A stretch of 9,382 nucleotides of DNA from an uncultured Ruminococcus sp. (GCA_947174965.1 CAMWKY010000059.1:1-9382); one strand, 5' to 3'. Shown: positions 1 through 7,245, counted from the stretch's first letter. The notes: a model not told the origin generated them from the sequence alone. Program-made: numbers and translations.

Positions 1-53
1 ATTTTGAATTGTTAGATTCTTCTTTGAATGGATATTAGATTAGAGGCTAGTAT

Positions 54-1096
54 AAGCAGGGAAAAGACATGGTTGACTGTACGCATTTTCTCGGCTATGA
101 CAAGGACGAAAACGGAAAACTTGTAATAAATCCTGAATAGGCAGAAATTGTAAAGCGAATTTTTCGTGAGTATCTAGAGGGAAAAAGCTGTTATAAGATT
201 GCACGTGGACTTGAACGTGACGGAATACCGCCGACACGTGGAGGAAAAAAGTGGCATGATACGGTCATAAACCAAATAATCAGAAATGAAAAATACATGG
301 GTGATGCACTTCTTCAAAAGACTTATACGATTGATTTTTTAAGCAAAAAACGCATAAAAAATAACGGTGCTTTGCCACAGTATTACGTTGAAGATGACCA
401 CGAGCCGATAATTTCAAGAGAAACTTTTATGCTTGTTCAGGAGGAAATTGCAAGACGCAGCAGCAAGCGTGACAAAAACGGCAAAAAAATCGGTTACAGT
501 TCAAACCACTGTTTTTCAAAAATAATCTACTGTGCGGAATGCGGAGAAATTTTCCGAAGGGTGCATTGGAATAACCGTGGCAAAAAATCAATCGTGTGGC
601 GATGTACGTCAAGGCTCGACAAAAAAAGTGAATGTCATGCAAGAACGCTCAATGAGGAACTGCTTAAATCCGCATTTCTGGAAGCAATACATATTTTGCA
701 GGAAAACAAAAATGACTACCTTGAAATCCTGAAGAAAAATATTGAAACTGTCCTTAAATCGGGAAAAAACGTGAATTCAGAAAGTATTGATGAGCGTCTT
801 GAAAAATTGCAGTCTGAACTTATTGAAAAAACAAAAAAGCATGAGGATTATACGCAGACTGCCGAAGAAACTCTTGAATTAAAAGCGAAAAAAGAACAGT
901 TCACAATGGACGATTCATCAAAAAAAGATTACATCAGACGCATAAAAGATTTGCAGAATTTTATAAAAAACAGCCTGTCGGAATGCAGGATTTTGACGAA
1001 AAACTGGTAAATCATCTGCTTGCAAAAGTTACTGTTTTTGAAAATCATATAGATTTTGAATTTAAATCAGGAATTATTGTTGAAGTGGAAATTTAG
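54..1096 (+). pseudogene. Decayed large serine recombinase (C-terminal part only)
   Basis: This is the remnant of a large serine site-specific recombinase, the type that integrates and excises phages and conjugative elements. Recognisable sequence starts near KQGKDMVDCTHFLGYD (from about 54) and runs through the Recombinase domain (INPE, then AEIVKRIFREYLEG, then IPPTRGGKKWHDTVINQII). A zinc ribbon follows, with cysteine codons at 531, 540, 603 and 633, and then a charged coiled-coil stretch (about 780-960). The N-terminal catalytic resolvase domain is not visible; 1-53 reads with stops in every frame and matches nothing I recognise. Two further lesions are clear. An in-frame TAG at 138-140 sits where relatives usually have Gln or Glu, so one base change explains it. 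The frame also shifts by -1 at the A-run 965-970, after which DFDEKLVNHLLAKVTVF and the rest of the family C-terminus continue to the TAG at 1094-1096. The longest open piece (297-1010, 237 codons) starts at an internal Met without a ribosome binding site. A terminator follows the stop by 14 bp, so 1096 is the natural gene end. No other mobile-element gene is visible in the window. Confidence 0.9.
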
Positions 1097-1110
1097 CCCG
1101 AAAATAACCT

Positions 1111-1148
1111 GCTCCCTTGCAAAAATTTATTGCAGGGGAGCATTTTTT
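1111..1148 (+). terminator. Intrinsic terminator of the recombinase gene
   Basis: GCTCCCTTGCA at 1111-1121 pairs with TGCAGGGGAGC at 1131-1141 over 11 bp with one G-U pair. The loop is 9 nt and an A plus six T residues follow (1142-1148). It lies 14 bp after the frameshifted recombinase stop and points the same way, so it is the expected rho-independent terminator of that gene. It still looks intact although the gene is broken. Confidence 0.88.
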
Positions 1149-1156
1149 ATGTTATC

Positions 1157-1235
1157 CAATCTACAAACTCGCAAGGGTGAAAATATTCAATCTGCACACT
1201 CGCCAACGCAAAAAACAGCAAATCCACAGACTCGC
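1157..1235. repeat. Three imperfect 16-bp direct repeats, 31-32 bp apart
   Basis: The copies are CAATCTACAAACTCGC (1157-1172), CAATCTGCACACTCGC (1188-1203) and AAATCCACAGACTCGC (1220-1235). They differ at two to four positions in any pair. The ACTCGC core is invariant, and the start-to-start distances are 31 and 32 bp. The DNA between copies is not alike (for example AAGGGTGAAAATATT against CAACGCAAAAAACAGC). The copies are too short and too divergent for a normal CRISPR array, no cas gene is nearby, and the unequal spacing argues against a protein repeat. The third copy overlaps one arm of the minus-strand terminator. The function is unknown. Confidence 0.6.
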
Positions 1236-1263
1236 CGATTAAAATTGACTGTGAATTTGCTGT
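1210..1263 (-). terminator. Intrinsic terminator of the recJ-rlmD operon
   Basis: Read on the minus strand, ACAGCAAATTCACAG (1263-1249) pairs with CTGTGGATTTGCTGT (1229-1215) over 15 bp with a single G-U pair. The loop is 19 nt and the 3' arm runs straight into a U-tract (T residues at 1215-1210). On the plus strand no T-run follows the stem, so the element is directional. It lies about 120 bp past the rlmD stop and is the only good terminator seen for the operon. It faces the recombinase terminator at 1111-1148, giving a back-to-back arrangement between convergent units. The loop is larger than usual. Confidence 0.8.
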
Positions 1264-1383
1264 CGGTGTATATAGCTGATTTTTTCCCACGAACAAGCAT
1301 ACACAAGAATTGATGTCACGGCAAAGATAACAAAAATTCATACAATATAAAAAGTGGCTGTTTTTTCGGCATTTTTTGGGTCT
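1264..1383. other. Non-coding 3' region of the operon
   Basis: This A/T-rich stretch lies between the minus-strand terminator and the rlmD stop. It would form the 3' untranslated part of the operon mRNA. I see no gene, no strong hairpin and no T-run that would end transcription sooner. Short frames crossing 1097-1383 lack ribosome binding sites and overlap the terminators. Confidence 0.5.
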
Positions 1384-2742
1384 TTATTTTTCGATTCTTG
1401 ACATCAAAACTATCACTTCGGTGTGCTTTGTTGTAGGAAATAAGTCAGCACCGCATACACGTTCAACAGTATAATTGTTTTTGGAAAGAAATTTTGCATC
1501 TCTTGCAGCAGTTGACGGATTACATGAAATCATAACTATCTTTTTAGGAGATGCTTCAACTATTACTTTCAAAGTATCTTCTGAACAGCCTTTTCTTGGT
1601 GGGTCAACAATGATAATATCAGGTGAACAGCCTTTTTTATTCAGCATGGAAAATACTTCTCCTGCATCTCCGCAGTAAAATTCAGCATTTAAAATATTAT
1701 TCTCCCTTGCATTTTCTTTTGCGTTTCTGACAGCATCAGGTACTATTTCAATACCAATGATTTTTTTTACATATTCTGCCATAGAAAGCCCTATAGTTCC
1801 TGCTCCGCAATATAAATCTGCAATTACGTCATTTTTTGTAGGATTTGCATATTCAAGAGCTTTTCTGTAAAGTCTTTCTGCCTGAACTGTATTAATCTGA
1901 TAGAATGAAAGCGGAGAAATCTTGATTTTGTTTCCGCACATAATATCAGTAATTTCAGATTCTCCACATAGTACAATACATTCACTGCCGAGAATTACAT
2001 TAGTCTTGTCTGGATTTATGTTAAGTACGATGCTTTTTATATCTGCAAATTTTTCTGTAAGTTTACGGCATAATGCAGAAAGCTGTCGGGAGATATTTTT
2101 TCTTGCAACAATACATACCATTATTTCATCTGTGTATGCACCTCGTCTGATATAAATGTGTCGCAATATTCCTGTATTTGTGGATTCATTGTATACAGAC
2201 AGCTTTTTTTCGTTGATATATTCAAGTACAGTTTCAAGAATACCTCTGAAAATAACAGGCTGTAGCGAACAGTCAACAAGAGGTACAACACGGTGACTTC
2301 TTTGAGCATAAAATCCGCATACAGCTTTGCCGTCAACGACAGCAAGCGGATATTGTGCTTTATTCCGGTATCTGTCGGACTTTTCAGCTGATATATATTC
2401 ATCAAAAATCGGTGTAAGTCCGCCGATTCTTTCAAATGCGTCTTTTACCATATCATTTTTTGCTCTACATTCTGCATCATAGCTTATATGACGGAATACA
2501 CAACCGCCACATTTTTTATACACGTCACATTCACGCATTTCACGGTCAGCAGACGGAGTTATAATTTTGTTAATAATGCCAAAAGCGTAGTGGCTAAGAA
2601 CTTTCACAACTTTTATTTCTGCAATATCGCCGACAGCAGTTTCAGGGACAAAAACCGCTATATTGTCAATACGGCATACTCCGCTTCCCTCTGATGTAAG
2701 ACCTGTTATTTCTGCGGTGTAGATTTTATTTTTTTCAAGCAT
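1384..2742 (-). CDS. rlmD: 23S rRNA (uracil-C5)-methyltransferase, RlmD/RlmCD type
   Basis: A SAM-dependent enzyme of the TrmA/RumA family that puts a methyl group on C5 of a uridine. RumA (RlmD) of E. coli modifies U1939 of 23S rRNA; Firmicute relatives (RlmCD) can modify both U747 and U1939, and the sequence alone does not decide between them. At 452 residues it has the normal length. Residues 1-60 form a TRAM RNA-binding domain (TGLTSEGSGVCRIDN). C72, C78, C81 and C158 match the C-x5-C-x2-C plus distal Cys pattern of the RumA [4Fe-4S] cluster. The SAM motif is DLYCGAGTIGLS (309-320), followed by IVDPPRKGC (378-386). The catalytic nucleophile is C407 in MISCNPSTAARD. The ATG at 2742 is preceded by AAGGAG (2751-2756, 8-nt spacing), which lies inside hemZ. 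The two genes overlap by 37 bp, so translation is probably coupled. It is the last gene of the operon. No lesions are seen. Confidence 0.95.
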   Translation of the reverse strand: MLEKNKIYTAEITGLTSEGSGVCRIDNIAVFVPETAVGDIAEIKVVKVLSHYAFGIINKIITPSADREMRECDVYKKCGGCVFRHISYDAECRAKNDMVKDAFERIGGLTPIFDEYISAEKSDRYRNKAQYPLAVVDGKAVCGFYAQRSHRVVPLVDCSLQPVIFRGILETVLEYINEKKLSVYNESTNTGILRHIYIRRGAYTDEIMVCIVARKNISRQLSALCRKLTEKFADIKSIVLNINPDKTNVILGSECIVLCGESEITDIMCGNKIKISPLSFYQINTVQAERLYRKALEYANPTKNDVIADLYCGAGTIGLSMAEYVKKIIGIEIVPDAVRNAKENARENNILNAEFYCGDAGEVFSMLNKKGCSPDIIIVDPPRKGCSEDTLKVIVEASPKKIVMISCNPSTAARDAKFLSKNNYTVERVCGADLFPTTKHTEVIVLMSRIEK

Positions 2743-4196
2743 TCTGCAATCTCCTTTTTTTTCTGCATAAGCTGTTCAAAGCGGTTTATATACTCATACG
2801 GAAATTTATAGTTATGGATTCTGTTTATTTTTCTATCAGGATATACCAGCTTTGTTGATGATGCACAGCCAGCACCGAGAATTGTCTGTGTTTCGTCCAT
2901 TATGAAGATATTATACTGACTTTCATATCCCTTTTTTGCATATCCAACATTTTCAAGATTATCAACAGTATTTTTCTGACGATACATATAATAAGGCAGA
3001 TAGCCGAGTGACATAAGTTTTTCTATGCTGTAGTCAACCATTTCCGAAGCAGGATTTGACATATTTTTACATCCTGTTTCAAATAAATCCGCTGAACGTT
3101 TTACTGTGAGAGTATGGACGGTGATACTTTCGGGGGTAAGTTCGGCTATGCGGTCAAGCGTATTTCTGAAACTCTCTGCTGATTCTGTTGGCAAACCTGC
3201 GATAAGGTCTGTATTTATATTATCAAAGCCGATTTTCCGTGCAAGTTCAAAGGCTTTTATTGCATCTTCTCCTGAATGTTTTCTGCCGATTACACGCAGT
3301 ACATCATCATTCAATGTCTGCGGATTTACTGATATTCTGCTTGCTCCGAAAGACTTTATCACACACAGTTTTTCTTCTGTGATTGTGTCGGGTCTGCCTG
3401 CTTCAAAGCTGTATTCACGTATATTATCAAGGTCAAAATTATTTTCAACAGTCTGCATTATTTTCTGAATATCACCAGCAGAAATAGAAGTAGGAGTTCC
3501 ACCGCCAAAATATATTGTATCAATTTTAGTGCCTGTTTCCTTTACTATCTTTCCGATTATTTCAAGTTCACGGCAGAGTGCATTTATATATTGTGGAATC
3601 AGCTTGATTGCAGAATCCATACTATGCGATACAAACGAACAATAACTGCATCTTGTCGGGCAGAACGGAATTGAAACATACAGACTTACTGCACTTTTAT
3701 CAATGCTTTCAAGTATCGGGAGCTGATTTACTGCTGTTTCGTATGCAAGATTGAATTTTTTCTGCGACAGTTCAAAATGTTCTGTCAGCTTTTTTTCAAT
3801 CTCATCTTTAGAAAGTCCCTGCTCAATAAGTTCTATTACTTTTTTTACCGGTCGTATGCCTGTCATAAGACCCCATGGTGATTTTGTGCCTGTTTTTTTG
3901 CAGAGTATATGATAAATAAGCCTGCAAAGTTCATGCTCAATAACATTTTCTTTTGCAGTCAAGGGAAGTGCCATTATTTTTTTTTCAGGAACATCACCAT
4001 TAAGGCGGATTTCTGCAAGAACAAACAGTCCGTTATCCCAGATAACACTTGCAAGAATATAACTATCGCTGTTCAGTTTTTCAAAGTCATTTGAAAAGTC
4101 AAATCTTGCTGTATGGAAAAAAAGTTTGCATACAGCCTCAATTTCGTATTTAAAAGAATTGCCATCTAATATAACAGGTATTTTGTTGTCAGTCAT
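2706..4196 (-). CDS. hemZ: HemZ-family radical SAM protein
   Basis: A member of the HemN/HemW/HemZ radical-SAM superfamily, usually annotated as oxygen-independent coproporphyrinogen III dehydrogenase HemZ. Counting from the ATG at 4196 it has 496 residues; positions here count from an in-frame GTG at 4205. An N-terminal family-specific region ends in SPWGLMTGIRPVKK (109-122). The radical-SAM core has YVSIPFCPTRCSYCSF with C182, C186 and C189 (CxxxCxxC), the SAM-binding GGGTPT (234-239), SFEAGRPDT (266-274) and RISVNPQT (290-297). The residue two after the last cluster Cys is Phe, not the extra Cys of true HemN enzymes; HemW has the same pattern. Porphyrin oxidation is therefore not assured, and no other haem gene is in the window. 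The start is ambiguous. ATG 4196 overlaps the upstream hydrolase stop by 8 bp and suits coupling. GTG 4205 has a weak GAG at 4214-4216. I chose the ATG. Confidence 0.9.
   Translation of the reverse strand: MTDNKIPVILDGNSFKYEIEAVCKLFFHTARFDFSNDFEKLNSDSYILASVIWDNGLFVLAEIRLNGDVPEKKIMALPLTAKENVIEHELCRLIYHILCKKTGTKSPWGLMTGIRPVKKVIELIEQGLSKDEIEKKLTEHFELSQKKFNLAYETAVNQLPILESIDKSAVSLYVSIPFCPTRCSYCSFVSHSMDSAIKLIPQYINALCRELEIIGKIVKETGTKIDTIYFGGGTPTSISAGDIQKIMQTVENNFDLDNIREYSFEAGRPDTITEEKLCVIKSFGASRISVNPQTLNDDVLRVIGRKHSGEDAIKAFELARKIGFDNINTDLIAGLPTESAESFRNTLDRIAELTPESITVHTLTVKRSADLFETGCKNMSNPASEMVDYSIEKLMSLGYLPYYMYRQKNTVDNLENVGYAKKGYESQYNIFIMDETQTILGAGCASSTKLVYPDRKINRIHNYKFPYEYINRFEQLMQKKKEIAECLKKIKSTPQK
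2751..2756 (-). promoter_or_regulatory. Ribosome binding site of rlmD inside hemZ
   Basis: AAGGAG on the minus strand with 8 nt to the ATG at 2742. It lies within the last codons of hemZ and fixes the rlmD start despite the 37-bp gene overlap. Confidence 0.85.
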
Positions 4197-4833
4197 TTTT
4201 TGCACCGTATTTTCTCATATATGGATTATTCTGCTTTTCATATTCAAGTGTTGACGGTTCATTGTGTCCCGCAAGTATCTTATAATCGCCCTCAATGCTG
4301 TACAGTTTTTTCAGCGACTGAATCATATCATCTGTATTGCTGTCAGGAAAGTCAGTTCTGCCTATCGAACAGCAGAAAATTGTGTCACCTGAAAAAATTA
4401 CACCGTCAGTAACATAGCATACGCTTCCTTTTGAATGTCCTGGAGTATGAATTACACGGAATGTATAATTGCCGTCTGTAATTTCGTCACCATCATGAAC
4501 TATGCTATATTTCTCAACAGGCATATAAGGTTCGGAAACAAAATACATTGATGAACGCAGAGATTTATTTTCGTCTGAAAGTTTTTCTGCATCATCTGCA
4601 TGAATAAAAACTTCTGCACCTGTTTCTCTGCGGACAGCTTCTACACCGTCTATATGGTCAAAATGCCCGTGAGTAAGCAGAATTTTTGTCAGTTTAAGAT
4701 TTTTCATTTTAAGGTACTCAATAACTATTTTCGGAGTTCCGCCAATATCAACAGCTATGCACTGTCCGTCTGCCGTTTCCATTATATAGCAGTTTGAATT
4801 TAATGCACCAAGGTGCAGAGTTTTTATGTTCAT
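4189..4833 (-). CDS. MBL-fold (glyoxalase II-like) metallohydrolase
   Basis: A 214-residue metallo-beta-lactamase-fold hydrolase of the short hydroxyacylglutathione hydrolase-like group, similar in type to B. subtilis YqgX. All metal ligands are present: LTHGHFDHIDG gives H55, H57, D59 and H60, HTPGHSKGS gives H133, FSGDTIF gives D150, and LAGHNEPST gives H190. This set normally binds two metal ions (Zn, Fe or Mn). Glyoxalase II members of the fold hydrolyse S-lactoyl-glutathione thioesters, but clostridia usually lack glutathione, so the real substrate is open and I assign no symbol. The protein is cytoplasmic, with no signal peptide. The ATG at 4833 is chosen because AAAGGAG (4841-4847) sits 7 nt upstream and the protein then begins with the usual family start MNIKTLHLGALNSNCYI. 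An upstream in-frame ATG at 4893 has no such support. The gene lies between rel and hemZ, and its stop overlaps hemZ. Confidence 0.92.
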   Translation of the reverse strand: MNIKTLHLGALNSNCYIMETADGQCIAVDIGGTPKIVIEYLKMKNLKLTKILLTHGHFDHIDGVEAVRRETGAEVFIHADDAEKLSDENKSLRSSMYFVSEPYMPVEKYSIVHDGDEITDGNYTFRVIHTPGHSKGSVCYVTDGVIFSGDTIFCCSIGRTDFPDSNTDDMIQSLKKLYSIEGDYKILAGHNEPSTLEYEKQNNPYMRKYGAKND

Positions 4834-4840
4834 AACAATT

Positions 4841-4847
4841 CTCCTTT
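4841..4847 (-). promoter_or_regulatory. Ribosome binding site that sets the MBL hydrolase start
   Basis: AAAGGAG on the minus strand, 7 nt before the ATG at 4833. It decides for the 214-residue protein over the 234-residue version starting at 4893. Confidence 0.88.
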
Positions 4848-4862
4848 GAAATAATAATTGCA

Positions 4863-4881
4863 GGGCGAACAAAGTCCGCCC
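4863..4881 (-). other. Intercistronic hairpin between rel and the MBL gene
   Basis: On the minus strand GGGCGGAC and GTTCGCCC can form an 8-bp stem (one G-U) around a TTT loop. It is the most G+C-rich spot in the neighbourhood and lies about 15 nt after the rel stop. No U-tract follows, so it is not a standard terminator. A role in mRNA processing or 3' protection of the rel message is possible but is inference. Confidence 0.6.
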
Positions 4882-4896
4882 ATACAAGTTCACTGA

Positions 4897-7200
4897 TTAT
4901 ATAGTTGCCCTGTCAACAGATATAACACCTTTGATTCGTTTTATTTTGTCAAAAACGTTTTTCAGCTGTTCTGTACTTGTAATCATGATAGTACATTCAA
5001 CCATAGCATTTCCGTTTTTGAGAACTCTTGATGCTGAATGAATAATAGGCACTCTTGAATCAAGAAGTATACCTGTAACATCATGAAGAAGTCCTACACG
5101 GTCAGTTGCGATAACCTCAAAACTTGTCTGTAACTGTGAGTTTTTCTGGTCTGTCCATTGAATATCGCACCAGCGTTTAAGTTCCTCTGCATCTCCCCTC
5201 TGGACAACAGCTTTGTAATTGTTGCATTTTGTTGTATGAACTGAAAGTCCGTTTCCTCTTGTTATAAAGCCGATAATTTCGTCACCCGGCAAGGGATTAC
5301 AGCATTGTGCAAATTTTATTGCAATATTTTCTATCTTATCAAGACTTATTATGTTTCTGCCCTCTGATTTTGGCTTTATTATGCTTGCATTTTCAAGATT
5401 GTTCTGTTCTGCTTTTTTGTAAATCTTCTCATATTTTTCTTTGATACGTAGAATAATCTTATCAAGTGAGATACCGCCATATCCTATTGAAGCATAAAAA
5501 TCGTCGATATTTTCGCAGTTGTGACGACGTAAATCATCTTGCAGAAAATCAGCAATATCTTCTTTCGGAACATCAATATGGTGTCTTCTGAACATTCTTT
5601 CAAGTTCATTTTTTCCCTCTGCAATGTTTTCAGTGCGTTTTTCTTTCTTGAACCACAAGCGGATTTTTGAGCTTGCTGCATTTGTCTTTACAAAGTTCAG
5701 CCATGTTCTGTTCGGTCCTTTATCGGGGGATTTTGTTGTGATAATCTCACATACATGACCTGTTTCAAGCTGGAAATCAAGCGGAACTATTCTGCCGTTC
5801 ACCTTTGCACCGACTGTCTTGTGTCCGATTTCCGTATGAACATGGTATGCAAAGTCAATTACTGTTGAACCGCTGGGAAGTTCTACTGTATCGCCCTTTG
5901 GTGTCATTACCACAATTTCATCAAAATCAGCTTCACTTTTGATAGCTGTTACAATATCTTCAACATCATCAGATGACTGTTGTGCTTCTATAAGCTGTCT
6001 TACCCATGCTATACGCTGTTCCATTTTGTCTTTACTGCGGATACCTTCTTTGTATTTCCAATGGGCAGCGATACCATATTCAGCCGTTTCGTGCATCTCC
6101 CATGTACGAATCTGAACTTCAAAAGGAACACCATCAGAATTGAGTACAGTTGTATGAATTGACTGATACATATTTGCTTTCGGGTGTGAAATATAGTCTT
6201 TTAATCTGTTCGGAATAGGATTGAAAGTTGCATTTACAATACAGAGAACGCTGTAACATTCAGCAAGATTTGATACAATTACCCTTACAGCATATTTGTC
6301 ATAGATTTCCTCCATGCTTTTTCCATGCATGAAACGCTTTTTATATATGCTGAATATGCTTTTTACACGTCCTGTAATCTTTGGTGGTTCAATAAAATCA
6401 GCGTTTTTAATACCGTCCTCAATTTTTGTTATTATGTCATTTATAAACGTTTCTTTTTCTTCCTTGTTGCTCATCATTGCATTTTCGATTTCATGATAAG
6501 CAAACGGGTCAATATAGCGGAGTGACAAATCTTCCAGTTCGTCCTTTATCGTTCTTATGCCGAGACGGTGAGCAATCGGAGCATATATATTCAATGTTTC
6601 ATATGCTGTTGCGACCTGTTTGTGATACGGTCTGTATTTAAGTGTGCGTATATTGTGAAGTCTGTCTGCAAGTTTGATAATCATAACCCTTATATCCTGC
6701 GACATTGCAAAGAGCATTTTTCTTATGTTCTCTGCCTGCTGTCTTTCTTTTGACTTCGTGTCAACTTTACTCAATTTTGTAACGCCGTCAACAAGCATTG
6801 CAACGTCCTGACCGAATCTTTTCTGTAAATCTTTCAGAGTTGCGGGAGTATCTTCAACAACATCATGCAGAAGTGCCGCACATATGGTGTCCGTGTCCAT
6901 GCCGAGTTCGATAACAGTAAGAGCAACAGCAAGAGGGTGTATTATATAATCCTGACCGGAGGAGCGTTTCTGTCCTTTGTGTTGCATTTCAGCAAATTCA
7001 TACGCCGAAATAATCTTGCTTAAATCATATTGCCTGTCATTTGTGAGAATTTTCTGAATGACCATATCAATTGTAAAGTCGTCGTGGAAGTCAGGTATTC
7101 GGCTGATTAATTCTTTGAGTTCAGGTGTTTCTACAGAAGCCGGCATAGGAACATTTTCTTCTCCGTATCTGTTTTCAGACGGTTTGTTATCTTTATACAT
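4897..7200 (-). CDS. rel: Bifunctional (p)ppGpp synthetase/hydrolase Rel
   Basis: A full-length 767-residue long RelA/SpoT homologue that makes (p)ppGpp from ATP and GDP/GTP and degrades it, controlling the stringent response on starved ribosomes. Domains in order: HD hydrolase with H74, HDVVEDT (112-118) and RLHN (180-183); synthetase with GRVKSIFSIYKK (277-288), RLKDYISHPKANMYQS (332-347) and FEVQIRTWEMH (360-370); TGS (about 435-495, with DTVELPSGST and HVHTEIGHK); helical linker; conserved-cysteine domain (AQCCNPLPGDEIIGF, 631-645); and a C-terminal ACT domain (about 693-767). The charged RxKD signature (RLKD) rather than the ExDD of hydrolase-dead RelA, together with an intact HD motif, predicts an enzyme active in both directions, as in B. 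subtilis Rel. The ATG at 7200 is preceded by AAAGGA (7211-7216, 10-nt spacing), next to a hairpin in the gap after recJ. It is probably transcribed with recJ; no separate promoter is evident. Confidence 0.97.
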   Translation of the reverse strand: MYKDNKPSENRYGEENVPMPASVETPELKELISRIPDFHDDFTIDMVIQKILTNDRQYDLSKIISAYEFAEMQHKGQKRSSGQDYIIHPLAVALTVIELGMDTDTICAALLHDVVEDTPATLKDLQKRFGQDVAMLVDGVTKLSKVDTKSKERQQAENIRKMLFAMSQDIRVMIIKLADRLHNIRTLKYRPYHKQVATAYETLNIYAPIAHRLGIRTIKDELEDLSLRYIDPFAYHEIENAMMSNKEEKETFINDIITKIEDGIKNADFIEPPKITGRVKSIFSIYKKRFMHGKSMEEIYDKYAVRVIVSNLAECYSVLCIVNATFNPIPNRLKDYISHPKANMYQSIHTTVLNSDGVPFEVQIRTWEMHETAEYGIAAHWKYKEGIRSKDKMEQRIAWVRQLIEAQQSSDDVEDIVTAIKSEADFDEIVVMTPKGDTVELPSGSTVIDFAYHVHTEIGHKTVGAKVNGRIVPLDFQLETGHVCEIITTKSPDKGPNRTWLNFVKTNAASSKIRLWFKKEKRTENIAEGKNELERMFRRHHIDVPKEDIADFLQDDLRRHNCENIDDFYASIGYGGISLDKIILRIKEKYEKIYKKAEQNNLENASIIKPKSEGRNIISLDKIENIAIKFAQCCNPLPGDEIIGFITRGNGLSVHTTKCNNYKAVVQRGDAEELKRWCDIQWTDQKNSQLQTSFEVIATDRVGLLHDVTGILLDSRVPIIHSASRVLKNGNAMVECTIMITSTEQLKNVFDKIKRIKGVISVDRATI

Positions 7201-7210
7201 TAATGACCAT

Positions 7211-7216
7211 TCCTTT
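7211..7216 (-). promoter_or_regulatory. Ribosome binding site of rel
   Basis: AAAGGA on the minus strand, 10 nt before the ATG at 7200. This is a slightly long spacing. It begins only four bases downstream of the hairpin at 7221-7243, so folding could affect access to it. Confidence 0.7.
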
Positions 7217-7220
7217 CTTT

Positions 7221-7243
7221 AATCTGAATATATAATTCAGATT
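7221..7243. other. recJ-rel intergenic hairpin with plus-strand T-tract
   Basis: AATCTGAAT (7221-7229) and ATTCAGATT (7235-7243) are perfect inverted repeats around a 5-nt ATATA loop. On the plus strand six T residues (7242-7247) follow, which is the form of a weak intrinsic terminator for transcription antisense to the operon. On the minus strand the stem follows the recJ stop directly and is followed by AAAGAAAGG, so it should not end the operon mRNA efficiently. The stem has only two G-C pairs. Confidence 0.65.
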
Positions 7244-7245
7244 TT

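Noticed and set aside
24..56. Possible plus-strand promoter (TTGAAT at 24 and TATAAG at 51) for the recombinase remnant.
   Set aside because: The spacing is 21 bp, too long for a normal sigma-A promoter, and such matches are common in A/T-rich DNA.
3..140. All in-frame stops upstream of the recombinase remnant (36, 48, 138) are TAG, which could suggest amber-to-Gln recoding as in some gut phages.
   Set aside because: The gene's natural end at 1094-1096 is also TAG and is followed directly by a terminator. Residues 3-50 read through the TAGs do not resemble a recombinase, and the frameshift is a separate lesion. Simple decay explains the data better.
297..1010. A 237-codon open frame as a standalone short recombinase-like protein.
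   Set aside because: It starts at an internal Met in the middle of the recombinase domain, has no ribosome binding site, and loses the conserved C-terminus to a frameshift. It is a segment of the pseudogene.
1157..1235. CRISPR array.
   Set aside because: There are only three copies, the repeats are 16 bp with several mismatches, spacers are about 15 bp, and no cas gene is present.
1056..1313. Small 85-codon plus-strand frame across the intergenic region.
   Set aside because: It overlaps the recombinase tail in another frame and runs through both terminators, with no ribosome binding site or recognisable protein features.
2121..2435. A 104-codon minus-strand frame inside rlmD, and similar frames inside hemZ, rel and recJ on both strands.
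   Set aside because: They lie entirely within well-supported genes in other frames, lack ribosome binding sites and show no family features.
4834..4893. A 20-residue N-terminal extension of the MBL hydrolase starting at the ATG at 4893.
   Set aside because: No ribosome binding site stands at 4893, the extension would run through the intercistronic hairpin, and a strong AAAGGAG sits 7 nt before the ATG at 4833, where the family's conserved start begins.
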